From Roseihalotalea indica (GTDB lineage: Bacteria > Bacteroidota > Bacteroidia > Cytophagales > Cyclobacteriaceae): 64,000 nt of DNA. The translations under genes were made by a program, and so were the position numbers. Of this stretch, positions 1-8,155 are shown piece after piece. The DNA is taken from NCBI RefSeq assembly GCF_022458895.1, contig NZ_JAINFL010000014.1, forward strand, positions 124,001-188,000. Reading direction: 5' to 3'. Position 1 is the first letter of the stretch, and the number at the start of each line of letters is the position of its first letter. The notes under the pieces are model-generated. The model was not told the DNA's origin, did no database searches, and saw only the letters and a list, made by a program, of their open reading frames with translations.

Positions 1-55
1 CAACAAGGAGACAATCAAAAGAGATGACTTGATATTGCAATACCTTAAAGCCAAT

Positions 56-1351
56 TTAAGGCGTGCGAGTACTGAAGTGTTTATCAGCAAAGTCCAGATA
101 CTGCTGCCAATCATATTCAGTAATATCATGTTTGCCGGTACGCATGTGATACCCTATTGTCTCGGATACGGGCTGATTTACTTCTGGCATGTCAGTAACA
201 GGTAAGCCAGTAGTGCCCAATAACTGATAAACTGGTGTTGCGTAGACAGCTGATAAAAATTCTCCTTTCGGGTCAGCCCACTGGTCGCCTTCGGCACTGG
301 CTACGTAGAGCGGGCGCGGGGCTACCAGGGCCAACAGCATGTGCTGATCAACCGGAAGGGCCGCTTCGTTCTGGCTATACTGCTTAAAATTGCCACAAAA
401 CCAATGCGGGAAAGCATGATTAATCCGCCCTACCGTTTCTCCATACGCCCGACGGGATAATGCCACACCCCCGCAGCCGGAATCATTCGAGATGACCATC
501 GCAAAGCGTTGATCCTGCGCTCCGGCCCATACCGACGCCTTCCCCAATCGAGAATGCCCAATAACCGCTACCTGATCGCTGGCAATATCTTCATCGGTTT
601 CCAGATAATCCAGTCCCCGGCTTAGTCCCCAGGCCCAGGCACCCACTGTGCCCCATTCATCGTCGGCGGGGGCCTGTTGTCCCGCTTTATAGAATAGCGG
701 ATGAACGCCATCCTGGAAATTTTCCCGGTCGGGATCAATATCTCCGCAGTAGATCGTAGCCAATGCGTAGCCCCGGTCAATGATCATCTCTACCGGCCAG
801 CGATGAATACGTACACCGCGAGAGGCATCCGTCGCTTTATTATCTGTTATACCAAAATCATCGTTGTTCGGCGACCACTGATCGGTTATAATAATCTCCG
901 GGTCGGGTTGAATGGTGTGGTTACCGAAGAAATTCAGCCCAATAAAGGCCGGTGCAGGTCCGTTGACTTTGTTCGGGACGTATAGTAAGAGATCTAGGTA
1001 GGGCCGGGCTTCATCTTCCGTAAAGAAAACCTGGATTTGCTTCCGCGTGGCTTTTCCTTCCAATGCTTTTTCGTCTACTGAGACTACCTTGAAGCTAAGT
1101 TCAGGTTTCTGAGTAGGAGTTTTGCCGTACACCTGGGTCTCAAACAGGCGTAGTATCTCGGGGCGGCGTTGCTCCCACCATCGCTGTTCGTTTTTTACGG
1201 CTTGCCCATCTTCCGTTACCAGTAGTTCCGGCAGAGAATAGTCCGGTATCTTACTCTCATCGTAATTCGGCTCGAAATCTGGTTGGGCACAAAGCTCCTG
1301 GGCAAGCAGGCATGTGGAAAAGAATAACAGGGTAGCAACAAAAGCTTTCAT
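56..1351 (-). CDS. CE15-like glucuronoyl esterase (secreted alpha/beta hydrolase)
   Basis: Predicted secreted carbohydrate esterase, 431 residues. The most likely start is the ATG at 1351, because it opens directly into a signal peptide (MKAFVATLLFFSTCLLAQ). The frame is open 36 codons further upstream, but that stretch does not resemble a leader. The nucleophile motif GHSRLGK lies near residue 265, followed by SNDSGCGGVALSRR, and a catalytic-type His sits in the C-terminal GYHMRTGKHDIT. This arrangement is typical of carbohydrate esterase family 15 (4-O-methyl-glucuronoyl methylesterases, which cut lignin-carbohydrate or glucuronate ester bonds). The family call is from motifs; substrate is inference. 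It is not adjacent to the pectin locus 46 kb away. The downstream neighbour lies outside the window. Confidence 0.8.
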   Translation of the reverse strand: MKAFVATLLFFSTCLLAQELCAQPDFEPNYDESKIPDYSLPELLVTEDGQAVKNEQRWWEQRRPEILRLFETQVYGKTPTQKPELSFKVVSVDEKALEGKATRKQIQVFFTEDEARPYLDLLLYVPNKVNGPAPAFIGLNFFGNHTIQPDPEIIITDQWSPNNDDFGITDNKATDASRGVRIHRWPVEMIIDRGYALATIYCGDIDPDRENFQDGVHPLFYKAGQQAPADDEWGTVGAWAWGLSRGLDYLETDEDIASDQVAVIGHSRLGKASVWAGAQDQRFAMVISNDSGCGGVALSRRAYGETVGRINHAFPHWFCGNFKQYSQNEAALPVDQHMLLALVAPRPLYVASAEGDQWADPKGEFLSAVYATPVYQLLGTTGLPVTDMPEVNQPVSETIGYHMRTGKHDITEYDWQQYLDFADKHFSTRTP

Positions 1352-1484
1352 AGAACTGGTAGGATTAGGTTGTGCCGATGAAGTTAGCAAAAAGCTATTG
1401 AAATCGTAGTATGTCGGGCTGTCTGAATGGTAAAACAGATGAAGGGGACACCGCTCCATAAGCCCTGACCGTACTCAAAAGAGT

Positions 1485-2192
1485 CTAGCGACTATCCGAT
1501 AGTGTCAGGCGTACTAAATACTGCTGGGTTTCATCTTCGAAGATCTGCTGAACTTCCCAGCCTTCCTGTTGAGCTACTTGCACCAGGGTATTAAAGTCAA
1601 CATACAACCAGGAGAACCAATCGCCGTACTTCTCCCGGTATTCGTACTGAAATTGTATCTCCCCGTAGTAGTAATCAGTAGGAATAGGTGTATCATCAAA
1701 CAGGTAGGCAACATCGCTGGAGTCAAAAAGCAGTTGTCCCTCTGGCTGAATGTGGTGTTTAGCCCAGCCTAAGAATTCCTGTAGCCCCGGTATATTTCCC
1801 ACTAGCCCAATTCCATTCATCAGTAACAGTATGGTGTCTACCCGGGGTCCATGATAATTCTGATAGGGCATGGTTAGCACCTGACGAACGCCACAATCGT
1901 GCATAATGTTGCTACATAGCTCCGATTGCTCTAACGCCAGCACGTCAAAACCCTGTTCCTGTAAAGCCAGAACATGCACACCCACTCCGGCACCTATGTC
2001 TAACACCTTGCCCTGACAAAGTGAGAGCGCATACTGCTCTACCTCGGGAAACTCATCCGGTTCCCGGAAAAACCAGTCGACTGGCATCTCTTCCCGGGTT
2101 CCGTAACTGGTGTGTACCCATAATGTCTCGTAAGAAGATTCATAAAAATAGTCAGACAGGGCCTGACCATATACATCGGGAGCTGATATCAT
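1485..2192 (-). CDS. Class I SAM-dependent methyltransferase
   Basis: A 235-residue cytoplasmic protein with a Rossmann-type SAM-binding motif I (VLDIGAGVGVHVLALQ, about residues 62-77) followed by an acidic end of strand 2 (VLALEQSE) and the downstream TILLLMNGIGLVG strand typical of class I methyltransferases. The N-terminal 60 residues (YFYESSYETLWVHTSYG, then MPVDWFFREPDEFP) are aromatic and probably form a substrate lid. The substrate cannot be told from sequence. It is transcribed in the same direction as the CE15-like gene with a gap of about 130 bp and may be co-transcribed, but a functional link is not evident. It is divergent from the PhoD-type gene. Confidence 0.8.
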   Translation of the reverse strand: MISAPDVYGQALSDYFYESSYETLWVHTSYGTREEMPVDWFFREPDEFPEVEQYALSLCQGKVLDIGAGVGVHVLALQEQGFDVLALEQSELCSNIMHDCGVRQVLTMPYQNYHGPRVDTILLLMNGIGLVGNIPGLQEFLGWAKHHIQPEGQLLFDSSDVAYLFDDTPIPTDYYYGEIQFQYEYREKYGDWFSWLYVDFNTLVQVAQQEGWEVQQIFEDETQQYLVRLTLSDSR

Positions 2193-2285
2193 ACTATATT
2201 TTTGAAAACGGGCGGTAATTTAACATTTCGGTAACAGAAATTACCCTAGCTTTTGGTTCTTTTGCCGAAAGAAAACCCCCTGACT

Positions 2286-3881
2286 ATGCACTACACTCAA
2301 TTATTTCTGTTCATCAGTTTATTTGGAACCCTGTTTATAAGCTGTACCCGTTCTGCCGAAACCAGTGAAAGTCAGCCGCTCAGCACACTCCTGTATGACT
2401 CGCTGGAATACGATCTCTCCCTTAAACCCTTTTACTACGGGGTGGCATCAGGCGACCCGAGGGCTGATCAGGTAGTACTTTGGACCAAAGTTGTTCCTGA
2501 TTCCCCTCAACCCAGTATTTTGGTAGACTGGGAAGTGGCTGAAGACGAAGAGTTTGTCACGATTGTGCAATCAGGCACCTACGATACGGATTCCACTAGT
2601 GGCCATACCGTAAAGTTTCCAGTAGAGGGACTATCCGCTGATACGTATTATTATTATCGCTTCTCTGCTTTGGCTGGGCAGTCGGTGGTGGGGCGCACCA
2701 AAACAGCTCCGGCAGTCGGTTCGGCTGAGCAAGTAAAGTTTGCGGTAGTCAGTTGCAACAACTACGAAGGTGGTTTCTTCACCGCATTTGCCAACATCGC
2801 CAACCGAGACGATCTGGATGCCGTCGTGCACCTGGGAGATTATATTTACGAGTATCCCCAGCGCGTATACGGTGATTCTACCACGGGCCGGTTCCATCAA
2901 CCCAACAAAGAAGTAATCAGCCTGGAAGACTACCGTATCCGCTACGCCCAATATCGCCTCGACCGCGAACTGATGCGGGTCCACCAGCAGCATCCGTTCA
3001 TCAGCATCTGGGATGACCACGAAATTGCTAACAACTCCTACCAGTCGGGGGCGCAGAATCATACTGAGGATGAAGGAGATTTTACTGAACGTCGGAATGC
3101 GGCAGTTCAGACCTATTTTGAATGGATGCCCGTGCGCCAGCACCCTGAAAACCAATTATACCGCACTCTCCAGTTCGGCGATGTAGCCGAACTGATGATG
3201 TTGGACGAACGTCTGGCCGGCCGGGACGAACCGGCTACCAGCGTAGACGATCCGGCCTACGAAGATGAGGCGCGCGATATGCTGGGAGAGGAGCAACTCG
3301 GCTGGTTACAGGAGCGTCTTACCAATTCCCCGGCTACCTGGAAGGTTTTGGGCAATCAGGTGATTTTTTCCGATGTAAACACCGAAGCTGCCTACGGTAA
3401 CCCTAAAAATCTGGATGCCTGGGATGGTTATCCGGCTTCCAAACAGCGAGTAGCTGGAACTATTCAGGAGAATAATGTGGAAGATGTTATCATTTTGTCT
3501 GGAGATACGCATACCTCCTGGGCATTTGAAACGGCCATTAATCCAACGGAAACGTATGATGCTGAAACTTCCGAAGGAGCTTTTGCGGTGGAGTTCGGTA
3601 CTCCCAGTATCAGTTCCGGTAACCTGGATGAGGGGATGCCGAGAGATACGGTAGACCAGATTGCCGAGAAGTTGCAGGAGCCTGCTTATAATCCACACCT
3701 GAAATACGTGAACCTGGCTGATCACGGGTATTTATTATTGACATTAACCCCAGAGCAGGCACAGGCTGAGTGGTATTTTGTAGAAACCATCCAGCAACCC
3801 GAGTCAGCCGAGTATCTGGCTAAAGCGTATGTGGTTGAGAAAGGGCAACATACCTTACAGGAAATGCCAATAGAAGAGTAA
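2286..3881 (+). CDS. phoD: PhoD-family alkaline phosphatase/phosphodiesterase lipoprotein
   Basis: Start chosen at the ATG at 2286, which gives a lipoprotein signal peptide with lipobox GTLFISC; the frame extends 11 codons upstream without a leader. About 531 residues. The N-terminal PhoD domain (GVASGDPRADQVVLWTKV, near residue 52) precedes the metallophosphatase domain, with HLGDYIYEY near 181, WDDHEIANN near 241 and GDTHTSW near 405, the metal-binding blocks of the PhoD family. Members hydrolyse phosphomonoesters or phosphodiesters (including teichoic acid or phospholipid headgroups) using Ca/Fe centres. Here it is predicted to be anchored in a membrane facing the periplasm or surface and to scavenge phosphate. 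No Pho-box-like element was recognised. The gene stands alone between divergent and convergent neighbours. Confidence 0.88.
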   Translation: MHYTQLFLFISLFGTLFISCTRSAETSESQPLSTLLYDSLEYDLSLKPFYYGVASGDPRADQVVLWTKVVPDSPQPSILVDWEVAEDEEFVTIVQSGTYDTDSTSGHTVKFPVEGLSADTYYYYRFSALAGQSVVGRTKTAPAVGSAEQVKFAVVSCNNYEGGFFTAFANIANRDDLDAVVHLGDYIYEYPQRVYGDSTTGRFHQPNKEVISLEDYRIRYAQYRLDRELMRVHQQHPFISIWDDHEIANNSYQSGAQNHTEDEGDFTERRNAAVQTYFEWMPVRQHPENQLYRTLQFGDVAELMMLDERLAGRDEPATSVDDPAYEDEARDMLGEEQLGWLQERLTNSPATWKVLGNQVIFSDVNTEAAYGNPKNLDAWDGYPASKQRVAGTIQENNVEDVIILSGDTHTSWAFETAINPTETYDAETSEGAFAVEFGTPSISSGNLDEGMPRDTVDQIAEKLQEPAYNPHLKYVNLADHGYLLLTLTPEQAQAEWYFVETIQQPESAEYLAKAYVVEKGQHTLQEMPIEE

Positions 3882-3949
3882 CTGTTGCGTTAAGAAACGC
3901 ATTGGCTTATAAGCAAGAGAAATAGGTGAGGGTGAGGGGAAAAATAAAT

Positions 3950-3972
3950 GCCATCGAGGAATCCTCGATGGC
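3950..3972. terminator. Perfect 10-bp hairpin, possible bidirectional terminator
   Basis: GCCATCGAGG and CCTCGATGGC form a perfect 10-bp stem around AAT. It lies 68 bp after the PhoD-type stop codon. Both flanks are A/T-rich (AAAAATAAAT on the left, CAAAAATAA on the right), so the T-rich tail is better for transcripts arriving from the right (minus strand). A terminator role is inference; there is no long uninterrupted T tract on the plus strand. Confidence 0.45.
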
Positions 3973-4087
3973 CAAAAATAACTTCCTTCATAACCAACCC
4001 AATGAATAGCTGAAAAAATTCATCCCCTGCAAAAAATTGAGACAGCAGTTAAAAAAATTGTATCGCGTCAGCGGGATAATGATTAAA

Positions 4088-4127
4088 TGTACCTCTTTAA
4101 TTTATTACCACCTAGTAACTAGGTACA
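4088..4127. other. Competing inverted repeats
   Basis: TGTACCT (4088-4094) is complementary to AGGTACA (4121-4127), while ACCTAG (4110-4115) is complementary to CTAGGT (4119-4124). Both pairings need the same right arm, so only one hairpin can form at a time. This could be chance in AT-rich DNA or a small regulatory structure. No gene start lies directly downstream on the plus strand. Confidence 0.25.
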
Positions 4128-4414
4128 TATGACCATGAAAATGAGCGGGTGATACTAGTTATTTCATCAAAAAACAGAGATATACGAGATTATTTGGATA
4201 ATTTTTATAGATGAAGTAACTACATATTCAGGCAAAATGCTCAATTTTCTTGTTGAGGCAGTAATTACTAACGGTTAGTATATTTTCAATGATAAACGTA
4301 AGTTATCAAATAACCCGGCTTAGGATAGTGGCAGCAATCAGCGAGGGCGAGCTTAACACTGGTTTCACGATTTCCTGTCTAGAGATGGGCATCTATGCTA
4401 TGAGGGTTAGCTTG

Positions 4415-5065
4415 TTACGTTAGATGATGAGTGTAACCGGCTTCTACTAATGTATCATAAGCCTCTCGCACATTTTCCGGAATATCCTGATGAATTTGAA
4501 AGCCCCGCTCGGCATACACCCACAATCGCTGCAAGTCGCCCACCATCAGGTTAATAACCGCATTAGGATTGATTTCAGCATCGTTGCTGTGGCAGTACTG
4601 CTCAAAAGTAAGCTGGGGTGAAGTGATGTAACAGGTTTTATCCGGCCAATGCTTTTTGAAAGTAGCGTAGGCTCGTCGTTCCATATAAGGTTTTTGCACC
4701 ACAATAAATGATTGAAGGTTGGAAAGCCCTTTTTCCTGTAACAGCTTCTGGGTAAAGCTCATGTTCTCGCCGGTATTGGTCGAGCGGTTTTCAACCAGAA
4801 TTTTCTCTTCATTGACCCCTCGTTCAATCGCTATTTCCCGGAACAGGTCGGCTTCGCTGGTTTCCCATAACCCTTCCGTCAGCCGGCCCAGCCCCCCGGA
4901 AAGGATGAGCCATTCACCCATACCCTGATGCCACAGGTCAGCCGCCCGTTCGGCCACCCGGGTATCATGGCTGCCCAGCACCAGTATGGCATCGGAGGGT
5001 TGCAGCTCATGCTTCATGTGATGAAAGTTCCAGATTGTTTGTATGGCTTCTTCCTGATTCATCAT
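4415..5065 (-). CDS. YdcF/SanA-type DUF218 family protein
   Basis: A 216-residue protein of the DUF218 superfamily. Family features seen are the first strand DAILVLGSHD (about residues 22-31), RVAERAADLWHQG, the glycine-rich LILSGGLGRLTEG and the block EADLFREIAIERGVNEEKILVENRSTNTGENM, in which S/T-N-T-x-E-N is the family signature. Relatives include E. coli YdcF, which binds SAM, and SanA, involved in envelope integrity. No transmembrane segment is visible, so this is the soluble YdcF-like form. The exact role is unknown. It starts with tandem ATG codons, either of which may be used. It is divergent from the SDR gene at 5185. Confidence 0.82.
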   Translation of the reverse strand: MMNQEEAIQTIWNFHHMKHELQPSDAILVLGSHDTRVAERAADLWHQGMGEWLILSGGLGRLTEGLWETSEADLFREIAIERGVNEEKILVENRSTNTGENMSFTQKLLQEKGLSNLQSFIVVQKPYMERRAYATFKKHWPDKTCYITSPQLTFEQYCHSNDAEINPNAVINLMVGDLQRLWVYAERGFQIHQDIPENVREAYDTLVEAGYTHHLT

Positions 5066-5184
5066 AGTTTGAAAGGGCTTTATTAGGGTGATTTTCCAGC
5101 AGGATTATCAAAAACTTTTCAAGTTTAACCAACAATCATGAGCTCCCCAAGCTTATCATTCAGAGACTCAACATTTTTACGCAT

Positions 5185-5985
5185 ATGAAACGACTACATA
5201 ATCAAACCGCAATCGTAACCGGGGCCAGTTCTGGCATCGGACAAGGAATAGCCATTGCTCTAGCTAAAGAAGGAGCACACGTGTGCATTAATTATCATAG
5301 CAGTGAGGAGGGAGCCCAGGAAACACTACAACATATTCGGGAAGCGGGAGGAGAAGCTTTTATTCATAAGGCGGATGTCAGCGACCCTGATGATGTAAAA
5401 GAAATGTTTCGGGAAACCATTGAGAAATACAAAACCGTAGATATTCTGATCAATAATGCCGGTATTCAGAAGGATGCGCCTTTTTTAGAGATGAGCCACG
5501 AAGACTGGCAGAAAGTAATCAACGTCAATCTCTCGGGGCAGTTTTATTGCGCTCAGGAGGCGGCAAAAGAATTTATGCGGCGAGGAGTTGTCGAAGGGCG
5601 CTCTAAGGCGGCAGGTAAAATTATCTGCATTAGTTCAGTACACGATATTATTCCCTGGGCCGGGCATGTAAACTATGCTACGGCGAAAGGGGGAATCCTC
5701 ATGTTTATGAAAACCCTGGCGCAGGAGCTTGCCGAACATAAAATACGAGTGAACGCTATTAGCCCGGGAGCTATCAAAACTAATATTAACAAAGAGGCTT
5801 GGGAAACGGAAGAAGCTCGGGAGCAACTCATGAAACTCATTCCTTACCAGCGGATTGGCGATGCAGAAGACGTTGGAAAGACAGCCGTTTGGCTAGCCTC
5901 TGATGAATCAGACTACGTGCAAGGGCAAACCATTTACATTGATGGCGGCATGACGCTGTATCCCGGTTTTAAAGGTAATGGATAA
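5185..5985 (+). CDS. Glucose 1-dehydrogenase-like short-chain dehydrogenase
   Basis: A 266-residue classical SDR. It has the cofactor motif TGASSGIG (residues 12-19), the NNAG block near residue 91, the catalytic Ser in IICISSVHD, the YATAK catalytic Tyr/Lys pair near 163-167 and the C-terminal YIDGGMTLYPGF ending. The overall pattern (INYHSSEEGAQETLQHI, then GMTLYPGF) is that of glucose 1-dehydrogenases and related sugar dehydrogenases, using NAD(P). It lies 248 bp upstream of the GH15 gene in the same orientation, so oxidation of glucose released by that enzyme is a reasonable inference, not shown. Another sugar or polyol is possible. Confidence 0.85.
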   Translation: MKRLHNQTAIVTGASSGIGQGIAIALAKEGAHVCINYHSSEEGAQETLQHIREAGGEAFIHKADVSDPDDVKEMFRETIEKYKTVDILINNAGIQKDAPFLEMSHEDWQKVINVNLSGQFYCAQEAAKEFMRRGVVEGRSKAAGKIICISSVHDIIPWAGHVNYATAKGGILMFMKTLAQELAEHKIRVNAISPGAIKTNINKEAWETEEAREQLMKLIPYQRIGDAEDVGKTAVWLASDESDYVQGQTIYIDGGMTLYPGFKGNG

Positions 5986-6030
5986 GAGCGAGGTGCCAGG
6001 AATGAAGAGGTAAACGGTAAACGGAATCCA

Positions 6031-6075
6031 GACTTCGTCGGAGACTTCGTCGGAGACTTCGTCGGAGACTTCGGA
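6031..6075 (+). repeat. 12-bp tandem repeat, 3.75 copies
   Basis: The unit GACTTCGTCGGA occurs three times in exact tandem (6031, 6043, 6055) followed by a fourth partial unit GACTTCGGA. It sits in the gap between the SDR and GH15 genes and runs into the left arm of the inverted repeat at 6066-6130. Such short perfect tandem arrays are candidates for slippage-driven length change. Confidence 0.9.
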
Positions 6076-6130
6076 AGTTTTGGGTTATGATAGTTAATGG
6101 ATGCTTTGGTTGCTTAAACTTCCGAAGTCT
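6066..6130. repeat. 15-bp perfect inverted repeat
   Basis: AGACTTCGGAAGTTT (6066-6080) is the exact reverse complement of AAACTTCCGAAGTCT (6116-6130), with a 35-nt spacer. It could form a long stem-loop in the transcript between the SDR and GH15 genes. There is no T tract after it, so a terminator is less likely than a REP-like palindrome or an mRNA-processing element. Confidence 0.8.
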
Positions 6131-6233
6131 AACCCGAAGAACGGAGCGAAAAACGTTAAAACTTGAAACCTATTACTCATAGCAATCAACAATTAAGCAA
6201 TAGAACAAGTAAACAGATCAATTAAAGAAACTA

Positions 6234-8075
6234 GTGAAAAGACATACATCTAAAGATTACCCGCCGATTGAGAATTATGGGATTGTAGGAAACCAGCATA
6301 CGGTAGCGCTGGTGGGCATCCACGGTTCTATTGATTTTATGTGTTTCCCCCGATTCGATTCTCCCTCCATCTTTGCTTCTTTGCTGGATAAAGAGAAAGG
6401 TGGTAGCTTTCAAATCAGCCCGCAATTAAATGAGGTAGACTATAAGCAGATGTATCTGCCAGATACTAATGTATTGCTTAGTCGCTTTCTAGCCTACGAA
6501 GGTATGGTGGAAATCACTGATTTCATGCCCGTTCGCGAAATAGAAAAAGAGTGTGTGTTGATTCGGAAAGTTACGGTGGTGCGAGGGGAAGTGAATTTCA
6601 AGATGCGTTGTTGCCCCCGGTTTGATTATGCCCGTGCCGAGCACGAAGTAAGCATGGAAAATGATAACCAAGCTTCATTTTCTAGCAAAGGTGATGATGG
6701 GACTATTATTAAGTTAATGAGCGATGTGGCGTTGCAGGAAGAGGGGCAGGATGTAAATGCGGAATTTACTCTCAAAGAAAAAGAGTCGGCTAACTTCTTG
6801 CTGGTGGCAGTATCGGACAAATCGTATGAGCCTGATTTTGAAGGGCATTTGAAGAATTATATTGAAGGTAGTTTTCATGAAACCCTGAACTACTGGAAAA
6901 AATGGATGAACCTCTCTTCTTACCGGGGCCGGTGGAGAGACATGGTTCACCGTTCAGCCCTGACGCTTAAGCTGCTTACCTCTTATCAGTTTGGCTCACC
7001 CGTAGCCGCAGCAACCTTTGGCCTGCCGGAAAAAATAGGCGGGGAACGAAATTGGGATTATCGCTATACCTGGGTACGCGATGCTGCCTTTACCATGTAT
7101 GCCTTCATTCGGTTAGGCTTTACCCGGGAAGCCGGGGAATTTATGAAATGGATACGGATGCAGTTCGACAAAAATATTGATGAAAATCACGAACTACAGC
7201 TCATGTATAGCATTTCCGGAGAATCAGAACTGAATGAGGGAGTTCTGGACCATTTAGAGGGCTACCAGAAGTCAAGTCCGGTGCGAATTGGCAATGATGC
7301 GTATGCACAAAAGCAACTGGATATTTATGGTGAACTCATGGATAGTATCTACCTGTATGACAAATACGGGGAACCTGTTACCTACGATTTCTGGGAGAAA
7401 ATGGTCTACCTGGTTGACTATGTGTGTGAACACTGGCAAGATCCTGACCACGGAATCTGGGAGGTGCGTTCGGGAAGAAAAGAGTTCCTCTATTCGCGGG
7501 TTATGTGCTGGGTAGCGGTAGACCGGGCTATCAGATTGGCCGAGAAGCGCTCTTTCCCCTACGATTGGGACTACTGGCGAAATACACGCAGCAAAATCTT
7601 TGAAGATGTGTACTATAACTTCTGGGATGACGAACTGGAATCTTTTGTTCAATATAAAGGATCCAAAACATTGGATGCTTCGGCACTATTAATGCCGCTG
7701 GTGCGCTTTATCAGCCCGTATGATCCTCGCTGGCAGAAAACCCTGGCGGCTATTGAAAAAGAATTAGTGACCGATACTCTGGTATATCGCTACAATAACG
7801 AGACTGCTAATGATGGTATTGAGGGAGATGAAGGCACTTTCTCTATGTGTTCCTTCTGGTATGTAGAATGCCTTTGCCGAGGCGGACAGGTAGAGAAAGC
7901 CCGTTTGTACTTTGAAAAAATGCTGGGGTATGCCAGTCACTTAGGACTCTATGCCGAAGAAATCGGTCTTAGGGGCGAGCAACTGGGCAACTTCCCTCAG
8001 GCCTTCACCCACCTCGGGCTAATCAGTGCCGCTTTCTCACTAAACCGTGAACTCGAAAAAGCACATAAGGCTTAA
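6234..8075 (+). CDS. Glycoside hydrolase family 15 protein (glucoamylase/trehalase-like)
   Basis: A 613-residue protein without a signal peptide, so probably cytoplasmic. The reading frame opens at a GTG at 6234 (MKRHTSKDYPPIENYGIVGN). It has the bacterial GH15 layout: an N-terminal beta-sandwich with GSIDFMCFPRFDSPSIFASLL (start of the family signature), then the (alpha/alpha)6 barrel from about residue 265. Visible blocks are WDYRYTWVRDAAF (near 272), SGESELNEGVLDHLEGY (near 329), GNDAYAQKQLDIYGELMD, and the C-terminal EEIGLRGEQLGNFPQAFTH (near 575-590), carrying the acid/base-type glutamates. Family members release glucose from alpha-glucans or hydrolyse trehalose. Which substrate applies here cannot be told. 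The upstream neighbour is a glucose-dehydrogenase-like SDR. Confidence 0.9.
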   Translation: MKRHTSKDYPPIENYGIVGNQHTVALVGIHGSIDFMCFPRFDSPSIFASLLDKEKGGSFQISPQLNEVDYKQMYLPDTNVLLSRFLAYEGMVEITDFMPVREIEKECVLIRKVTVVRGEVNFKMRCCPRFDYARAEHEVSMENDNQASFSSKGDDGTIIKLMSDVALQEEGQDVNAEFTLKEKESANFLLVAVSDKSYEPDFEGHLKNYIEGSFHETLNYWKKWMNLSSYRGRWRDMVHRSALTLKLLTSYQFGSPVAAATFGLPEKIGGERNWDYRYTWVRDAAFTMYAFIRLGFTREAGEFMKWIRMQFDKNIDENHELQLMYSISGESELNEGVLDHLEGYQKSSPVRIGNDAYAQKQLDIYGELMDSIYLYDKYGEPVTYDFWEKMVYLVDYVCEHWQDPDHGIWEVRSGRKEFLYSRVMCWVAVDRAIRLAEKRSFPYDWDYWRNTRSKIFEDVYYNFWDDELESFVQYKGSKTLDASALLMPLVRFISPYDPRWQKTLAAIEKELVTDTLVYRYNNETANDGIEGDEGTFSMCSFWYVECLCRGGQVEKARLYFEKMLGYASHLGLYAEEIGLRGEQLGNFPQAFTHLGLISAAFSLNRELEKAHKA

Positions 8076-8155
8076 TGATTCTCTCGATTTGGTAGGAATA
8101 GTTTGAACTGTGAAAATCGTGTATAGGGGGCAAAAGCGAGTGTGTAAAAATAATC

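Larger units (their letters stand above)
3882..4414. other. Intergenic region with two hairpin systems
   Basis: Non-coding stretch between the PhoD-type gene and the convergent YdcF-family gene. It is AT-rich with no convincing reading frame. It holds the perfect hairpin at 3950-3972 and a pair of overlapping inverted repeats at 4088-4127, listed separately. Nothing else is recognised. Confidence 0.5.

Noticed and set aside
1352..1459. 36-codon N-terminal extension of the CE15-like protein
   Set aside because: The internal ATG at 1351 starts a clean signal peptide, while the extension is not leader-like.
2197..2204. TATTTTTG as a Bacteroidota -7 promoter element before phoD
   Set aside because: It matches TAnnTTTG, but no TTG-type -33 element lies at the right distance; such matches are frequent in AT-rich DNA.
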